From positions 12,379,723-12,443,722 of the forward strand of contig CM119263.1 of the NCBI GenBank assembly GCA_051294375.1: DNA of 64,000 nucleotides. The letters run 5' to 3'. This DNA is from Paraspadella gotoi (taxonomy: Eukaryota > Chaetognatha). The translations under genes were made by a program, and so were the position numbers. The notes under the pieces are model-generated. The model was not told where the DNA came from. It saw only the letters and a program-made list of their open reading frames with translations, and did not search any database. Positions 33,012 through 44,845 of the stretch are shown piece after piece (positions within the stretch are counted from its first letter, which is position 1; each line of letters opens with the position of its first letter).

Positions 33012-33720
33012 TCATTGGCTTGTCATAGGTTGAGAGAGTATTGTTGTAGGCTGAGGCATAATTCCCAACGCTAATCTAATATCCCTCTGGCCTGATAAGC
33101 CTGCCGAAGGCCCTCCTCTCGCCTGACGACGAGGCGGGCGATTATCTGTTCTCGCCTGTTTGGGTGCAGGAGATACAGATTCCTCCCCTTCCTCCTGCAG
33201 CCGTCGTTTTGGGCGACGCTCGGTGCGAGGAGAGTCGCACCGAGTTGCTGTTGGCTCAGGAGAGGTATCGGGCGTCCATTGCCTGCCGAGAGGCCTCCGC
33301 CTGACCCGTTGAGTAGGGACAGGGGAATCACCGTTCAGTTGGGGTGGTGCTGGGCGTTCCACCTCCATTTTGATAAGCGAATCATAGCTTGGAGGGAGGT
33401 CGAATCGTCCTCCATCACGAGTCAGAGAGGGCTCGAGGGCTTTGATGTATATCGCCTCTCTAATACCTCTTGTGAACCAGTTTTGTTCATGGGACAGCAC
33501 GAGACAGTCGGTCTCTCTAAACAGATGGCCAGAAGATGCCGAATGCTCGGCAATAGCCGACAAAAAGTGACCACGGGCGTCACGGTAGGGCTTTATGTGC
33601 TGTTTGAACCGATCTGAGAGAGACTTTCCGGTCTCACCCACGTATGCTGCTGAGCAGGTTTGGTTTCCCTTGCCTGCACAGGCCGCCCAGTAGACAACTC
33701 TAAAAAATCTGTTATTCCTT
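33012..33720 (-). pseudogene. GIY-YIG endonuclease domain of a Penelope-like element (5' truncated)
   Basis: Reading from 33720 down, the frame is open without an ATG through VVYWAAC..TCSAAYVGETGKSLSDRFKQHI, then AIAEHSASSGH, REAIYIKALEPSLTRDGG and a basic Pro/Arg-rich tail, stopping at 33012. VVY/AYVG corresponds to the GIY-YIG core, followed by the conserved Arg (SDRFKQH) and Glu (EAIYIK). Two Cys just before AYVG fit the zinc-binding insertion of Penelope endonucleases. The Asn usual in LNRD is Thr here. There is no reverse transcriptase, so it cannot act alone. The last residues are encoded by the inverted 29-bp boundary. Confidence 0.85.
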
Positions 33721-34451
33721 AAAAAAAAATATACTTTTATATAATATTAAAATTTTTAAAGATTTTTTTTTAAATTCTGAGAACTGATTCAGATTCCTCG
33801 TCAAAAGTTGATAAAAAAAAATATAAATCTTTTTCAAAAATTATGTCATTAAAGAGGTTAAAATTATAAAAAAACTATATTTTTTTAACTAAAAGTTAAA
33901 AATCGGTGTCTTAAATAGAATTTTTTACATTTTTGACTAACTTAATAAAATAATTTTTAAAAAAGAATTATACTTTCTTAAATCAACCTTTTTGTAAGGA
34001 ATCCAAATCCGATCTTAAAATTATAAAATTTACATTTTGAAATTTTAGCTATTATATACTTATTAGTTATTACTATATAAAATATAGCTCACTGGTGCCC
34101 ACTATTGAATAAAATTAAAAAATAAATTTATTAAAATATTTTTATTGGTTTTTATTTTCATGTTCTATATGCTAAATTTTATTTTTCTAAAATTTTATCA
34201 TTTTCACATCATTCTAATGTATATTATAGGCATGTATTATGAAATATTATATTCCTACTATTCTTATTATAGTATGATTTTTTTCGTTTGTAACATTTCG
34301 TGACAGCATATCTTTGCAACAGTAAAATTTAAAGAGGGCCAAATTGTACATTTGCCGACCTGGATTTTCTGATCAGTTATTTGTTTCTTATGATCAACTA
34401 TTGAAATCTCATTACATAAAAAAACTTTATAAAAGCAAAAAAAAAAACCAC

Positions 34452-34520
34452 TCTTAACCCTAACCACCCCCAATCCCTAACCCCAACTACCCCTAACCAT
34501 CCTTAACCCTGACCACCCCT
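34452..34520 (-). repeat. Telomere-like degenerate array
   Basis: CCCTAACCACCCC..-type repeats (on the - strand GGTTAGGGGT units). Similar short arrays occur at 29780-29865, 47264-47300 and 61855-61912, always beside dispersed repeat ends, so they are internal transposon sequence and not a chromosome end. Confidence 0.75.
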
Positions 34521-34985
34521 AAACTTAAAAAAATAATATAAAACTATTTACTATTAAATAGCAATTAAAATAAATTAAAAATAATTAAAGATTTTCTTTT
34601 GCTAATTAATGAAGAAAGTACAAAATTTTCTTTTTAGAATTTTCTGTTACCATTTAACAAAAAATATATAAAAAAGTACTAATTTTAAATAAAACTTATT
34701 TAGTTACTTCTTGAATAATACTAAAGGCTTTTTATATTCGCCGACCGGGATTGTATGTATAGAAATCTCACTTCAAAAAAAAAAAATACTGATAAGGGTA
34801 GAAAAACTTCTTATTACAAATTTCATTTCGAAACCTCCCCATACCCAATCCTTAATCCCTAACCCAATTGCTAACCGTTTAAAAAATATAATAAAATTAT
34901 TTTTTTTAATTAAAAATATTTTCACAGACTTTGAAGTTTGAAGAAAGAGAAAAAAGGTCTGTAAAAATATTTGTTTTTTCATTTT

Positions 34986-35032
34986 TCACTGATGAAAGCT
35001 TAGGTTGAAGCCGAAACATGTCCAAAATTTAA
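34986..35032 (+). ncRNA. Hammerhead ribozyme motif, intact core
   Basis: CTGATGA, stem II AGCTT/AAGCC around AGGTTG, then GAAACATGTCC. Stem I pairing is A/U-only and weak. It is on the + strand, sense to the putative KASH gene intron. Confidence 0.7.
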
Positions 35033-35061
35033 AACTTAACAAAAATTTGTATTACTGAGCA

Positions 35062-35330
35062 AACTGAGACTAGAGGGAAAATAAAATTCAAGGGATTAAC
35101 AAACCACCCACCGTTGGTAGCTAAGGTTAGCAAAGTTACCAATACTAAATATATAAAAATAGCTTTTTTTAACTAACAAAAAATGAAGAAACAAAAAAAT
35201 TAAAATTTATATTTATGAAATTGGTACAACCAATATAAAACTGACTGTGCAAACTGAAACTCGAAGCTAGAGGAAAAACAAAAGTCATGGAATAAACAAA
35301 CCACCGACCGGTAATACCTTAGTTAAGGTC
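35062..35330 (-). repeat. Two R2-family ends in tandem
   Basis: Two inverted-orientation copies (35062-35145 and 35262-35330) of the family described at 14123, each beginning CTAGAGG(G)AAAA and running to the AAGGTTAG / ACCTT region; the first reaches GTTACC. Confidence 0.7.
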
Positions 35331-35339
35331 GTAATAATA

Positions 35340-36914
35340 TATATAATTAGGACTAAGCTCTGACGAAAAAAGCCAGAGGTTTTTTTAATATATTATTTTA
35401 CCGGCCAATGTAGAATGATGGCAATATTGCTATTGTTAAGTTTCAAAAAAATCCGATCACAAATATAGAAAATATTAACCAAAATCTTCGGAAAATCCAC
35501 CCCTTCTTTGGAAGATTTTCGCCATAGAAGAATTTTCCAGAATCTGACTCCCGGTTGAAAACTCTTAGAATTCCGATCGTAAGCTCCTCTTTTACTTTTA
35601 CTTTAAATAAAAATTTCACCAAAATGGACTAATTCACTTTACCATGATCGTTTCATATTAAAATAACTAAATAAAATATAAAGAAAAATTTTGAGAGCCC
35701 TTCAGACATATGGCTATTGGATTCCTGAATTCGAAGTTTATTGTAAAATTACAACATGCCTTAAATGCGTTTATATTGTAATGAAGTTGAGAAATCCCTT
35801 TATTTTATATAGAAATCCATTTAAATCTGATGGTTTGATGTCAAAATGATGGTTAATCATGAAGATAAAAAAAATGTGAGCCCTTCAGATGCAACAGGAT
35901 CTGAATCGAGTCTTTTTACATCAATGTTTTGTCGGAACTTTTCCCAGGACCGTTTATATTGTTTTGTAGTCAGATTTGAACAAAAAACTCCATTGAAAAA
36001 ATCTTCCTCGATCTCTAAAACGACGTCGACTCCTAATATAATAATAATAATAATATAATAATAATAATAATAATAAAATACCCCTGACAGCCACAAATGT
36101 TAATCAAAATTATAAGTAGTTATGCATTAGTCAATAGTCATATAATTGTTTAATGCATTAAAATAAAACCTTTACAAGCATAAAAAATAGAATATTGTGT
36201 TACCAAGTAATTAAAATCCTATGAATTTTAGATTAATTTAAAAAAAAAAATCGGCTAACATTTATTAAAAAAATCATTTACTTATTATTTTGAAAAGTTA
36301 CAAATAACCAAAGCAATTTAAACTAATTGATTGTGACTTTGTGAAACATTAAAAGGTAAAAAAATCATAAGTTGATCGACAAAATAAATGACTTCATTGG
36401 GGCCGAGATATTAATAACAAAGATGTATTAGAATTATGTAAAAATTGATAACGTAAGAAATGCCAGATGGTGGGCTACAAAATGAGCCACAATTTATCTA
36501 GCGTGAAGGGATTCTGAGATATCCCCACAGGAAATGTTACAAACAAGAAAAATCATACTGTAACTGTATTAATTTACAGAAAATGACTATCAAAGTTTTG
36601 ACTGATTTTTGCGAGTCTTTATCTTTCTCTAAATTAAAAACACAACGAAAAGATAGTTGAAAAACAATAGCTGTATTTAATAAATATTAAATAAAACCTA
36701 ATTTTCAAAGTAATAAGTTTGAGCAAACAATGTTGGATCTGCCTACGATAATTAAACGGTAATAAGCTAATCCGATGATAAATCACGGTAATATTTTCTG
36801 ACTTTCATCATAACAAATTGTAACATAACAGACAAAATAAATCGATAAAAAAATCTATAAATCAATTAATTTATCAATCATTACCAGTAGCTGCGCCAAT
36901 GCCAATTTTTATTA
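35340..36914. other. Intronic or intergenic AT-rich DNA
   Basis: No exon was recognised. An (AAT)n/(ATAAT) run lies at 36040-36077. Otherwise the stretch is unremarkable. Confidence 0.5.
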
Positions 36915-37090
36915 TTTAGTCAACTTGCATAATTTGGTAATTTTGCATAATTTGGTCAACTGACATAATTTCGTCAACTGGCATAATTCGGTCAACTGGC
37001 AAAATTTGCTCAACTGGCATAATTTGGTAAACTGGCTTAATTTGGTAAACTGGCATAAATTGGTCAACTTGCAGAATTTTGTCACTTTAA
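36915..37090 (+). repeat. Minisatellite copy 2 (CATAATTTGGTCAACTGG)
   Basis: About nine imperfect units end in TCAATCAATCAATCA and GAGAGAGATAGAG. Same family as 27937-28165. Confidence 0.9.
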
Positions 37091-37124
37091 TCAATCAATC
37101 AATCAGAGAGAGAGATAGAGAGAA

Positions 37125-38790
37125 GGAAACTTTTAAAAATTCAAATAAATGTATCTTTTGGTTTTCTAATTTAAACTCTTTTCCACTACTACGATTCCAT
37201 CAAAAAATTATATTCAGCTTAATCACATATTTTCCTACCCACACACACAAAATTTCATTTTAATTTATCTATCCAATTTTTAATAAATATAATAATTATG
37301 AGTAACTAAGTAAAATTACTTCAAATAAATATGACTTTTGTTTTTTCTATTTAAATCCATTTCCACTCGCACGATTCCATCGAAACTTTATATCCCAGCT
37401 CAAATCACCACTTCATCCCACACACAAAATTTTTTCTAATCATCCACAGTCACGAAGTAATTGGGTTAATTAGGAAGCCGTATAAAAAAAAGAATGCCAG
37501 TGACTTTTTCTTTTTTTTTATCGATAGATGCGGTAAGCACGGAATATTGGTAAAATCTCAAGTTTCGCTTAATCGGACCTCACATTGTGGAGAAATCTTA
37601 GTAAACCATCAAATTCCACCCCTTTTTTTACATCTCAGCCTTCTAGGATTTTTTTCGCTATTCTGACTTCCTCTTACAAATCTTATAATTCCGCTAGTTA
37701 TTTTAGCATTCGGCATCTCTTGATCACAGCAGATCCCGACTCTATAACTACTTTTTATAACTCACTTTTTCGGTCGTCAGGCCCGCCCTGCAATCATTGG
37801 TCGGCACACACTATATATCATGTCTGGAACACTCGGATTGTATAAATTACTGCAACACAACTGTGGTCCGCGTCCGTCTCTCGTCTGTCCGTCGCGTCCG
37901 TCCGTCCGTCGCGTCCGTCGTCCATCCCCCATTAAGCAAAAACACCAATTTATCCGTGATTGATGGATGGATTTAAATGAAATTTTCGCTAGTGTGGATA
38001 CGGTAAAGTGTGTGATTGAGCTGGATATAAGTTTCATGGACATCGTTCCGAGTGGAAATGAGTTAAAATTGGAAAAACAAAAAATTTCATATTCACTATT
38101 TGAACACAATTGTCATGAGTGTTGATGGGTGATTGACCTGGAAATTTTGTATGTGGGTAGGAAGATTAACTATGCTGATTAAACAGGAAATCAAGTTTCG
38201 ATGGAATTAGTTTGAGTGGAAATGAGTTTAAATGCGAAAAAAATCAAAACCTCGTGCTTATTACCTAATTGATTATGATTTACTATTTTCCTTTTATATA
38301 ATGTATCTGCAAGAGATGTATTAATTAAATCAATATAATCAGTTAATTAATAAATTAGTAAATAAATTACATCCCAAATAATTATTATTTATATCCTTAT
38401 AAGTCATCATTTTTTTTCCGTTGCTTATACCCCATCCGCCCATTAGGCAAATACGTCAATAGAACCTCGTGCTTGGGCTGTTGGAATGTGGAAATTAAAA
38501 TTTATGTTGTGTGGGTTGAAAGCTTGTGATAAGGCGGATATGAAAGATTTAGATGATCGTGTGAGGTGGAAATTAGTTTTAATGGACAAAACAATACGAA
38601 TTTATCAAAATCTTCTTTACCTTATTTTAAACCAATAAATACTGCCAATTAATCATATTGGATGGGATAGATTGAAGTCTGATTGTTGAGCTGTGTGGGT
38701 AGGAAAACATATCGACGAAGCTGTGATATAAAGTTAGTGGAAACGTTACCAGCAAGTGGAATGAGTTTAATGAAACTAAATATGCATACA
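37125..38790. repeat. Tandem array of ~177-bp repeat R3, both orientations
   Basis: The unit is marked by CTTTTCCACTACTACGATTCCATCA, TTATATCCAGCTTAATCACA and CCTACCCACACACAAAATTTCA. Two units lie in one orientation at 37145-37440, and four diverged units lie in the opposite orientation at 37970-38790 (GAGTGGAAATGAGTTTAAAT signature). Between them is a GTCC-rich microsatellite (37865-37925). Solo copies occur at 28200-28580 (interrupted), 56695-56835 and 63560-63680. Confidence 0.75.
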
Positions 38791-38794
38791 TTAC

Positions 38795-41440
38795 TTTGAA
38801 GTCTGGTTATTAGTTTATCTTAACTACCATTATAGATGAGACTGAAATTTAGAGGGAGCGAGAGAGACCGCCGAGGACGAAGAGGAGAGAGTGAGAGAGA
38901 AAGGAGAGAGAGAGAGAGAAGGCAGACAAAAGATATCAAAAAATCTTAAGACTCAAGATCGAGCAGAGCCCACTTCATAGAAATATATACATATAAAAAC
39001 GGGAAAAAAAAACGAGATGGAATCATCGCCGGATACACGATTGTTGATTGTACTAGTAATTGGATTGAGGAAGATAATGATTGACTGTAAATAGCTCAAC
39101 TTTATTTGATTAATAGAATTGATATATTGATCGTTTGTGATTAATTCAATTATTGATGTGATGATAGTCATTCCACTGCTGTGATGATATTTCATTCAGT
39201 GATGCGATATAGCATAAAACAAACCCAAATGCGGTAATGATTAAGAGAGAAGTGAGGAGAGAGAGAGAGAAAGAGAGAGAGAGAGGAGAGAGAAAGAAGA
39301 GAATAAATCCACGAAAATCCTCCGCATGAACAATATGGATCTTTTTATTGAAAAAAAATCGCGGAAAAAATGGCCATAATAAAAAGTTTTTAGAAGGAAA
39401 AAATAATGCAGATTTTTCAAAAAAAACGATCACGCAAAAGATCGGACAGTTAAGGCGACTACAGAGAGGCAGAGAACAGAGAAAAGAGCAGGAGAAAAGA
39501 GAGAGAGAGAGAGACAGCGCGGCTGCAGAGAAAAAGGAGAAGAGAAGAGGCGATTATAATAATTAAAAGACGATTGAGAGAGAGAGAGAAGCTCTACAGC
39601 CCCTTTACTCGTTAAAGACACAGCGTACTTCATGGCACGCGCAGAGTAGCGTGAGCTATCTCTACCCAACAGGACCCCGGTTCTCGCCCTGTTCGCGGCA
39701 TCTTTTTTACATTAGTGACACCCCAATTATATCTAAAAAATTTTTTGATAAAAAAAAAAGACGCATGAGGAGAGAGAGAGAGAGAGAGGAGAGAGAGCAG
39801 AAAAAGCCTGGAAGACGCCTGCAGAGCCGGAATCATTCTTGCTAAACAAGCAGTGACGGAGAAAAAGAGTAGAGAGAGCCGACATATATTACAAACGTTT
39901 TTTGTATTTTAAACTAAAACATAAACAAATTACCATATTGATATGAAACATGAGGAATTTAAAGATCTTTGATGATTAGAGCCACATATGAAACATTCAA
40001 CTCCTATATATCCACATTCAGAAGCCGATGATTGCAAAGCGAGACCGAAGCTAAACAGAAAAAAATCTAGACAGGACGGGCTATTGCCCGCTGGCTCGAT
40101 AATAGAGGCATATTTGTGTGTTGATAAAATGTAAACAAAAATTTAATAATGATCCTGACTCAATTTTAAGGACATCAGATGAGACAAGCTGAACTCAATT
40201 ATAATTATCTATTATTATTAATTAATTAATCTATTAATTAATTAATTCTTAATTAATTTATCGTAGGCAGATCCACATTCGTTTTGCTCAAAACTTGTTT
40301 TTTTTTAAACAAGCGAAGGGAATCCACAACTTTATGTTATTTTATGATTTCTGGGTAAAAAATACAATAAATTACATTAACATTGAGATATTATGAAAGT
40401 GTAATATCTTATGAAGCCTGTGAGAGTTAAATAATTAAAAAATTCGCTTATTTTATTATTGAAAATAACATCAAAGTAAAGAAGTTGAATGGCTTCCGGC
40501 TCCTTTCAGTAAACATCCCTGTTAAATAGTTTATAAATATTTAGTTAATTTTCGAAATTAATATTCGGTTTATATATGGAATGCCAATAACGTTACTAGC
40601 TTAAATTCTTAACTCGTCCTCTATTCTTAGATTTCATTGGTTATTATTTAGTTCTTATTCTGATTGGACGAGACCTTTCTGATCCAATTATTGGTAGTAT
40701 TCTCAAAAGTCGAAAGTCGTTTTTAATTGGTCTATTTAAATTTAAAGAAGTATAAAGGGCAAGTAGATGTTAAACTTTTAGGAGATTGCCCAGGAAACAT
40801 TAGGAACATGATGAAATATTTGTAACTTTTTGAAATGAATTCTAATCATTAAATTATTATTTTGTACAGCTTTGAGCTCTCTCTGGCTCTCTTTATTTCT
40901 CAATAGCTCACTCTTGTTGCTCTGCTCTGATTATTTTATTAAAATCTCGTGATTTGGATTGATTTTATTTTTGAGAGTGAAATGGCTTCGCCAGTGAAAT
41001 CTACAAGGTACAAATTAGGTTAGAGCTAATGCTCAAACAATGTTTTTTAATACAATCTCCACAATCCTGTTCTCTTCAATAAATATGTTTATTTTTGCTG
41101 GTGGAAAAGAAGGATAAATACTTAGGCTGTGATGGGGTAAATAATATTTTGTAGAATTTTGTAACGCATGCTTGTAAAATCAGACAAGCATATTATAATG
41201 ACAAAAAATTCACATTTTCTTTATTCAAAAAACTTTAAAGTTTTACTAAAAGTACAATTTATCCTTTTTCTTTCAGAATCAATAAAAAGAATTTAATTTT
41301 CATTTATTCTTGTGGGTTGTCATTAGTTTTAAAATTCATTATAATTTTGACTGAGTTTGACACTCACCCTGTAGGAGGTTTCAGCATAAGTAATTCTAAA
41401 TTGTATCTTGTATGCCCATGATTATGGCTTCATTTTTGTA
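38795..41440. other. Intronic or intergenic DNA with GA-rich patches
   Basis: GA-rich stretches lie at 38850-38925, 39245-39305, 39495-39525, 39570-39592 and 39770-39800. An (ATTA)n-like stretch occurs at 40200-40255. The open frames here follow the GA composition. No exon was supported. Confidence 0.5.
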
Positions 41441-41702
41441 CTATTCTGCCTGCAGGACTCCGTGGGATGCCAACGAGGTGAGTCTTTTTGCTCACCGGGC
41501 GCTCGTCGCCGCCTGTGCTTGGACATTGTTGCACCACTCCGGGTTTCGGACCTCTTCATTTTCTGTTTGCGTTTATATGCTTGCCTCTCTCTTAGTTTAC
41601 TAGGTTTCTTAATTATCTAAATCCCGAGACATTGTTATTGCGATCATGTGCTTTCTCCTCCGTCTGATGTCAACGTCGCTGTGACCCCTTTCCAGAGGGG
41701 TT

Positions 41703-42070
41703 TTGTCCCTACGGCTCAAATTGCGGAATGCCCTTGGAGCTTCAATATGTCTCTGTTTCCACTACGGTCTTTCCACCGAGATGGTGGCCAAGCTGGTCGC
41801 AATGGTATCGCGACGTCCAATCCTTCCGCCTTACGACCCCGACTCCGCCGATGGCCGTGAGCAGTTGCGCGCGGTGTCTGCTCTCTATTCCGGGAAGTCA
41901 GTCGACTGCTCCAAGGTCTGGATCTTCTTCGCGTGAAGGGGCTATTTCGCCGTGTGTGCCGCGCCGACTTTCTCGGTGCTGTCAACGTCCTCCAAGTAAG
42001 TTCGTGGGACAAGCCCCCTGCTTCCGGCGCCTCGACGTCTGAGTCTGCGCTGGAGCCGCTCCTCCAAGTC
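41703..42070 (+). pseudogene. Unidentified degraded coding stretch inside the GC-rich element
   Basis: One frame reads about 77 codons (SLRLKLRNALGASICLCFHY.. to SKVWIFFA-stop). A shifted frame then continues (RVKGLFRRVCRADFLGAVNVLQ.. to about 42062). Composition and residue mix look coding, but it matches nothing I recognise. The frameshift suggests decay; alternatively an intron may lie between. It could be the remains of the element's own protein. Confidence 0.35.
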
Positions 42071-43209
42071 AGAAGGTTGTAGCCTACGATGTGGATTCCT
42101 CGGATGACGTCTCGAGCTCTCTGACGTCGCTGAAACGGATGTGGATTGAAGCTCGAGTCCATGGGCGTCAAGTCTGCGTCCTGACTACTGTCATGGTGTC
42201 AGTGGCCTTTTCTAAGGTCGCTCAACCACGGAGATGCGTTTGCTCGCACAGTCGCGCACGCGCAGTCGAGATGAAAATGCAAATGCTTGTCGCATTTCGG
42301 TGGTGATTATTCCGCGCGATTCTATGACCTTAATCTACACATTGCTCTCTATAACTCTTCCCACGTTGACAACACCGCCTCCTCACCAGTTCTCACAAGA
42401 GCTGCATCTGGAGTACTAGCTGATCGTTCTGACCTCAGACAGAGTTTCTTAGTCTTTCGACCAGACTCGTGTGCTCAAATGAAATTCGTGCGATAATTCT
42501 GATGATACCTGCGCAACAAGTGCTCTGGGACCTCGTACACCGCCAGTTTCCGCTCCATACTACGGAACTGTTCAGTGCGAGACGCTCGATGCAATCGCGT
42601 CTCATTTACATCAACTTCCACTCCGGATCACATGCAGAAGGTTTTCGCAAACCCTTACCTCCGTGCCAAGGCCAAGCAGGGTTGGCTCCCTCGTGTTGTC
42701 CCTTCTGGCCCTTCCTGCTCCTCCTTCTTTGCTTCTAGTCCTGCGAAAGGATTTGATCTGAATACGCTTCCTGCTTCACAATGTGTAAGTATTGCATTGT
42801 TGCTCGTCTCTGTCCCTTCGCCGCAAGTGATTTTTCGCCAATCATTCTTTCTTTCATTTTGTTTCTTAGTTCAACCCCCTTTTTTTGATACTGTACCTGT
42901 GGCGGGTATTGCTACAGGCGTGTTATGTATTTTATTAATTTTCTCTATTATGGCAGAGATGGTTGCTCTTTTTGCTTAAGTGTGATGCCGCGCATCTGCA
43001 GGGTTTTGTCAATCAGGTGAGAGCCCACTATGCATGGGGCGATACTGTTGGTTGTGCATTGCTGTTTCAGGGTGTCGTTCTCCCTCCTGTCTCAGTTTAT
43101 GTAGACCTCTTCCCTCTCCCGCTTTACCTTCCCTCGCCCCTCCCTTTCCCCCTCGCTCCCTGCTCTGAGGGCTCTCTGCTACCGCGGATTGCTCTCCCAA
43201 TTATCTAAA

Positions 43210-43530
43210 GCTCTCCTTTCCTTCCCCTCCTCCCTCCAGGCCCCTCCCTGTTCCCCTCCCAGGTTGTTCATCCCCTCCTGACTCCCCTCTTGTTCCTTTC
43301 TTTCGACGGCCCTCTGCCCCCAGGTTGCTTGCCCCACCTGTCCCCCCTTCTTTGTCTCTTTCTTTTTGCGCCCTCTTCCCCCCAGGTTGGTTGTCCCCCT
43401 CCTGGCTACCTCTTCATCTCCTTCTTTTGATATCCCCTCTTGCCACCCCCAGGTTGGTTGTCCCTCACCTGACTTCCCTCTTTCATCTCTTTCCTTCCGT
43501 TCTCCCTCCATCTTGCCACCCTGGGTTGTC
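43210..43530 (+). repeat. Pyrimidine-rich ~62-bp minisatellite
   Basis: Four to five units each begin CCCAGGTTG(G)TTG(T)CCC and continue with CT-rich sequence (starts near 43258, 43319, 43380 and 43448). It lies inside the GC-rich element. Open frames on both strands here are composition artefacts. Confidence 0.8.
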
Positions 43531-43816
43531 TCTCTCTGTTTCCCTTCCCTCTCCATCTGGCACACCGTCTCCTCCTCACCATTCTCTCTCGTTGTTTCTC
43601 CATTTATGCGGTGTATCTAAACACTTGAGGATAATACTCCCGAAGGGTTTGTCCCCGCGCTTTTCAGGTCTGATTGAGTTTTGGGTGGTTTAAGGTACGG
43701 TGATTGTTTAGGGGGTCTCCCTTATATGGGCTGTAGGGGTTAGGTGTCCTGCGGGTTCTCTCGGCCCCGACTCTAACTCTACGGCTTCCCGCGGGGTGCT
43801 GCAGGCTTAAGATAAA

Positions 43817-44114
43817 CTATTCTGCCTGCAGACTCTCGTGGGATGCCAACGAGGTGAGTCTTTTGCTCACAAGGGTAGATGGGAGAGGCATGCTGCTGTC
43901 GGAGATGGTGCCTGATGTTGTGTCTTCGCAGTACGCCATTGTGAGTCCCTGTAGATCAGATTCTAACTTCCCCCCCCACCCCCCCCATTGTTTTCGGCGC
44001 TGCTTCGCCCCGCCCGCCGTGCTGCGATCGCTTGGTCTCTTTCGTCGTTCCTTGCGCCTCTCGGCCCCGACCTAACTCTACGGCTTCCGCGCGGCGTGCT
44101 GCAGGCTGAATAAG
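43817..44114. mobile_element. Short (~0.3 kb) derivative of the GC-rich element
   Basis: It has the same left end as 41441 (CTATTCTGCCTGCAGACTC .. CAACGAGGTGAGTC) and the same right end as 43783-43806 (CTCGGCCCCGAC .. GTGCTGCAGGC), but only about 0.3 kb long. It lies immediately after the long copy in the same orientation, so it is an internally deleted relative in tandem. Confidence 0.75.
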
Positions 44115-44689
44115 GTAACTAATTGCCATCCCTTTATCTTTATTCCTTCAAAAGATATTAGAAAAAATAAGTTTTTTTTCACCCTTCCTTTTAATTTCTT
44201 TTAAATAAAATTTCGCGATTCAAACCGCGACTTTCATTTAAACCTGATCATTTTATGTCAAAATCATTATAAAACGAAAAAAAAATAGGACTAGCTCTTC
44301 AGACACAAAGCTATCAGGAATCGCGAATTCGAAGTCACTCATGTAACAGGAACATATAGCAACATCCATTTGCAATTTTAAGTTTGTAAACTTCCCTTTC
44401 ATTTCTATAGTAAAAATGATGTTTGAAAATTCTCTGGAGATGAGTAGTGCATTTCCCCTGGCTTGTTGATATTAAATCCTTTACAAATGCATATAAAACG
44501 AATAGGACAAGCTCTTCAGAGTAACGCTCTCGGAATCGTGCGTTTTTACAAGTGTTTTTTAACCGAATTTCTGGCAAACGCGTTTGCAATTTGGGTAGTC
44601 AGATCTGGGAACGGAATTCTCTATTAGAAAAATGTTAAATTTTTTTTAAGCGACATTCTCGTCTAATGAAAAGGTGGGACGGACCTTCA

Positions 44690-44845
44690 GACGGACATCA
44701 ATTTTTTTGCATAATTTATCATAATTCTATATTCTAATATGATAAAAAATATTTACCGACAAAATTTTTGGGTGGGACCGACGGACTGACAAAGTGAATT
44801 ATAGAGTCGGAATCTGCGATAAGCAGAACCGACTAAAAACTAAAC
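44690..44845 (+). repeat. Repeat family R4, copy 2
   Basis: It carries the CGGAATCTGCGATAAGCAGA terminal hairpin just 18 bases before the exon that starts at 44864. The mobile element therefore abuts the acceptor region, and the polypyrimidine tract there is weak. Confidence 0.8.

Larger units (their letters stand above)
32428..33728 (-). mobile_element. 5'-truncated Penelope-like retroelement (endonuclease-only copy)
   Basis: A 1301-bp insertion is flanked by a 12-bp direct repeat (ATATACTTTTAT at 32416-32427 and 33729-33740). On the - strand it carries the GIY-YIG endonuclease ORF end, a 3' region with a GA-rich stretch, a hammerhead ribozyme and a roughly 34-bp tail. The reverse transcriptase domain is missing. 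A 29-bp segment next to the tail (32462-32490) is repeated in inverted form at the 5' boundary (33696-33724). The same inverted-5'-end design is seen at 28242-28475. Confidence 0.85.
30867..34225. mobile_element. DNA element with ~100-bp inverted ends, split by nested insertions
   Basis: 30867-30962 and 34123-34225 are inverted copies sharing TGATGTGAAAATGATAAAA, TTTAGAAAAT and AACCAATAAAAATATTTT. Between them lie AT-rich palindromic remnants (31985-32110, 33770-34090) and at least two Penelope-like insertions (31010-31970 and 32428-33728). It reads as one older foldback/TIR element now opened by younger retroelements. Confidence 0.7.
41441..43813. mobile_element. GC-rich element with ~24-30-bp terminal inverted repeats, long copy
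   Basis: The left end is CTATTCTGCCTGCAGGACTC followed by CGTGGGATGCC; the right end, inverted, reads GCCTGCAGCACCCC then GCGGGAAGCC. The ends match over about 24 bp with few differences. The interior is much richer in G+C than the surrounding DNA. It includes an open stretch at 41703-41936 (..CLCFHYGLSTEMVAKLV.., PPYDPDSADGREQLRAVSAL) that continues after an apparent frameshift (LRVKGLFRRVCRADFLGAV) and splice-like GTAAGT sites. No transposase motif was recognised, so the superfamily is open. Confidence 0.7.

Noticed and set aside
33279-33617. 112-codon + strand open frame opposite the endonuclease remnant
   Set aside because: Shadow of the GIY-YIG coding frame on the - strand.
33729-34120. 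A reverse transcriptase domain upstream of the endonuclease remnant
   Set aside because: The element ends at 33728 with a target duplication; sequence beyond is AT-rich palindromic DNA without coding frames.
34452-34520. A true telomere or chromosome end
   Set aside because: Arrays are short, degenerate, internal and flanked by dispersed repeats on both sides.
43179-43693. Open frames on both strands of the CT-rich minisatellite
   Set aside because: Low-complexity repeat; units are repeated in DNA without coding constraint.
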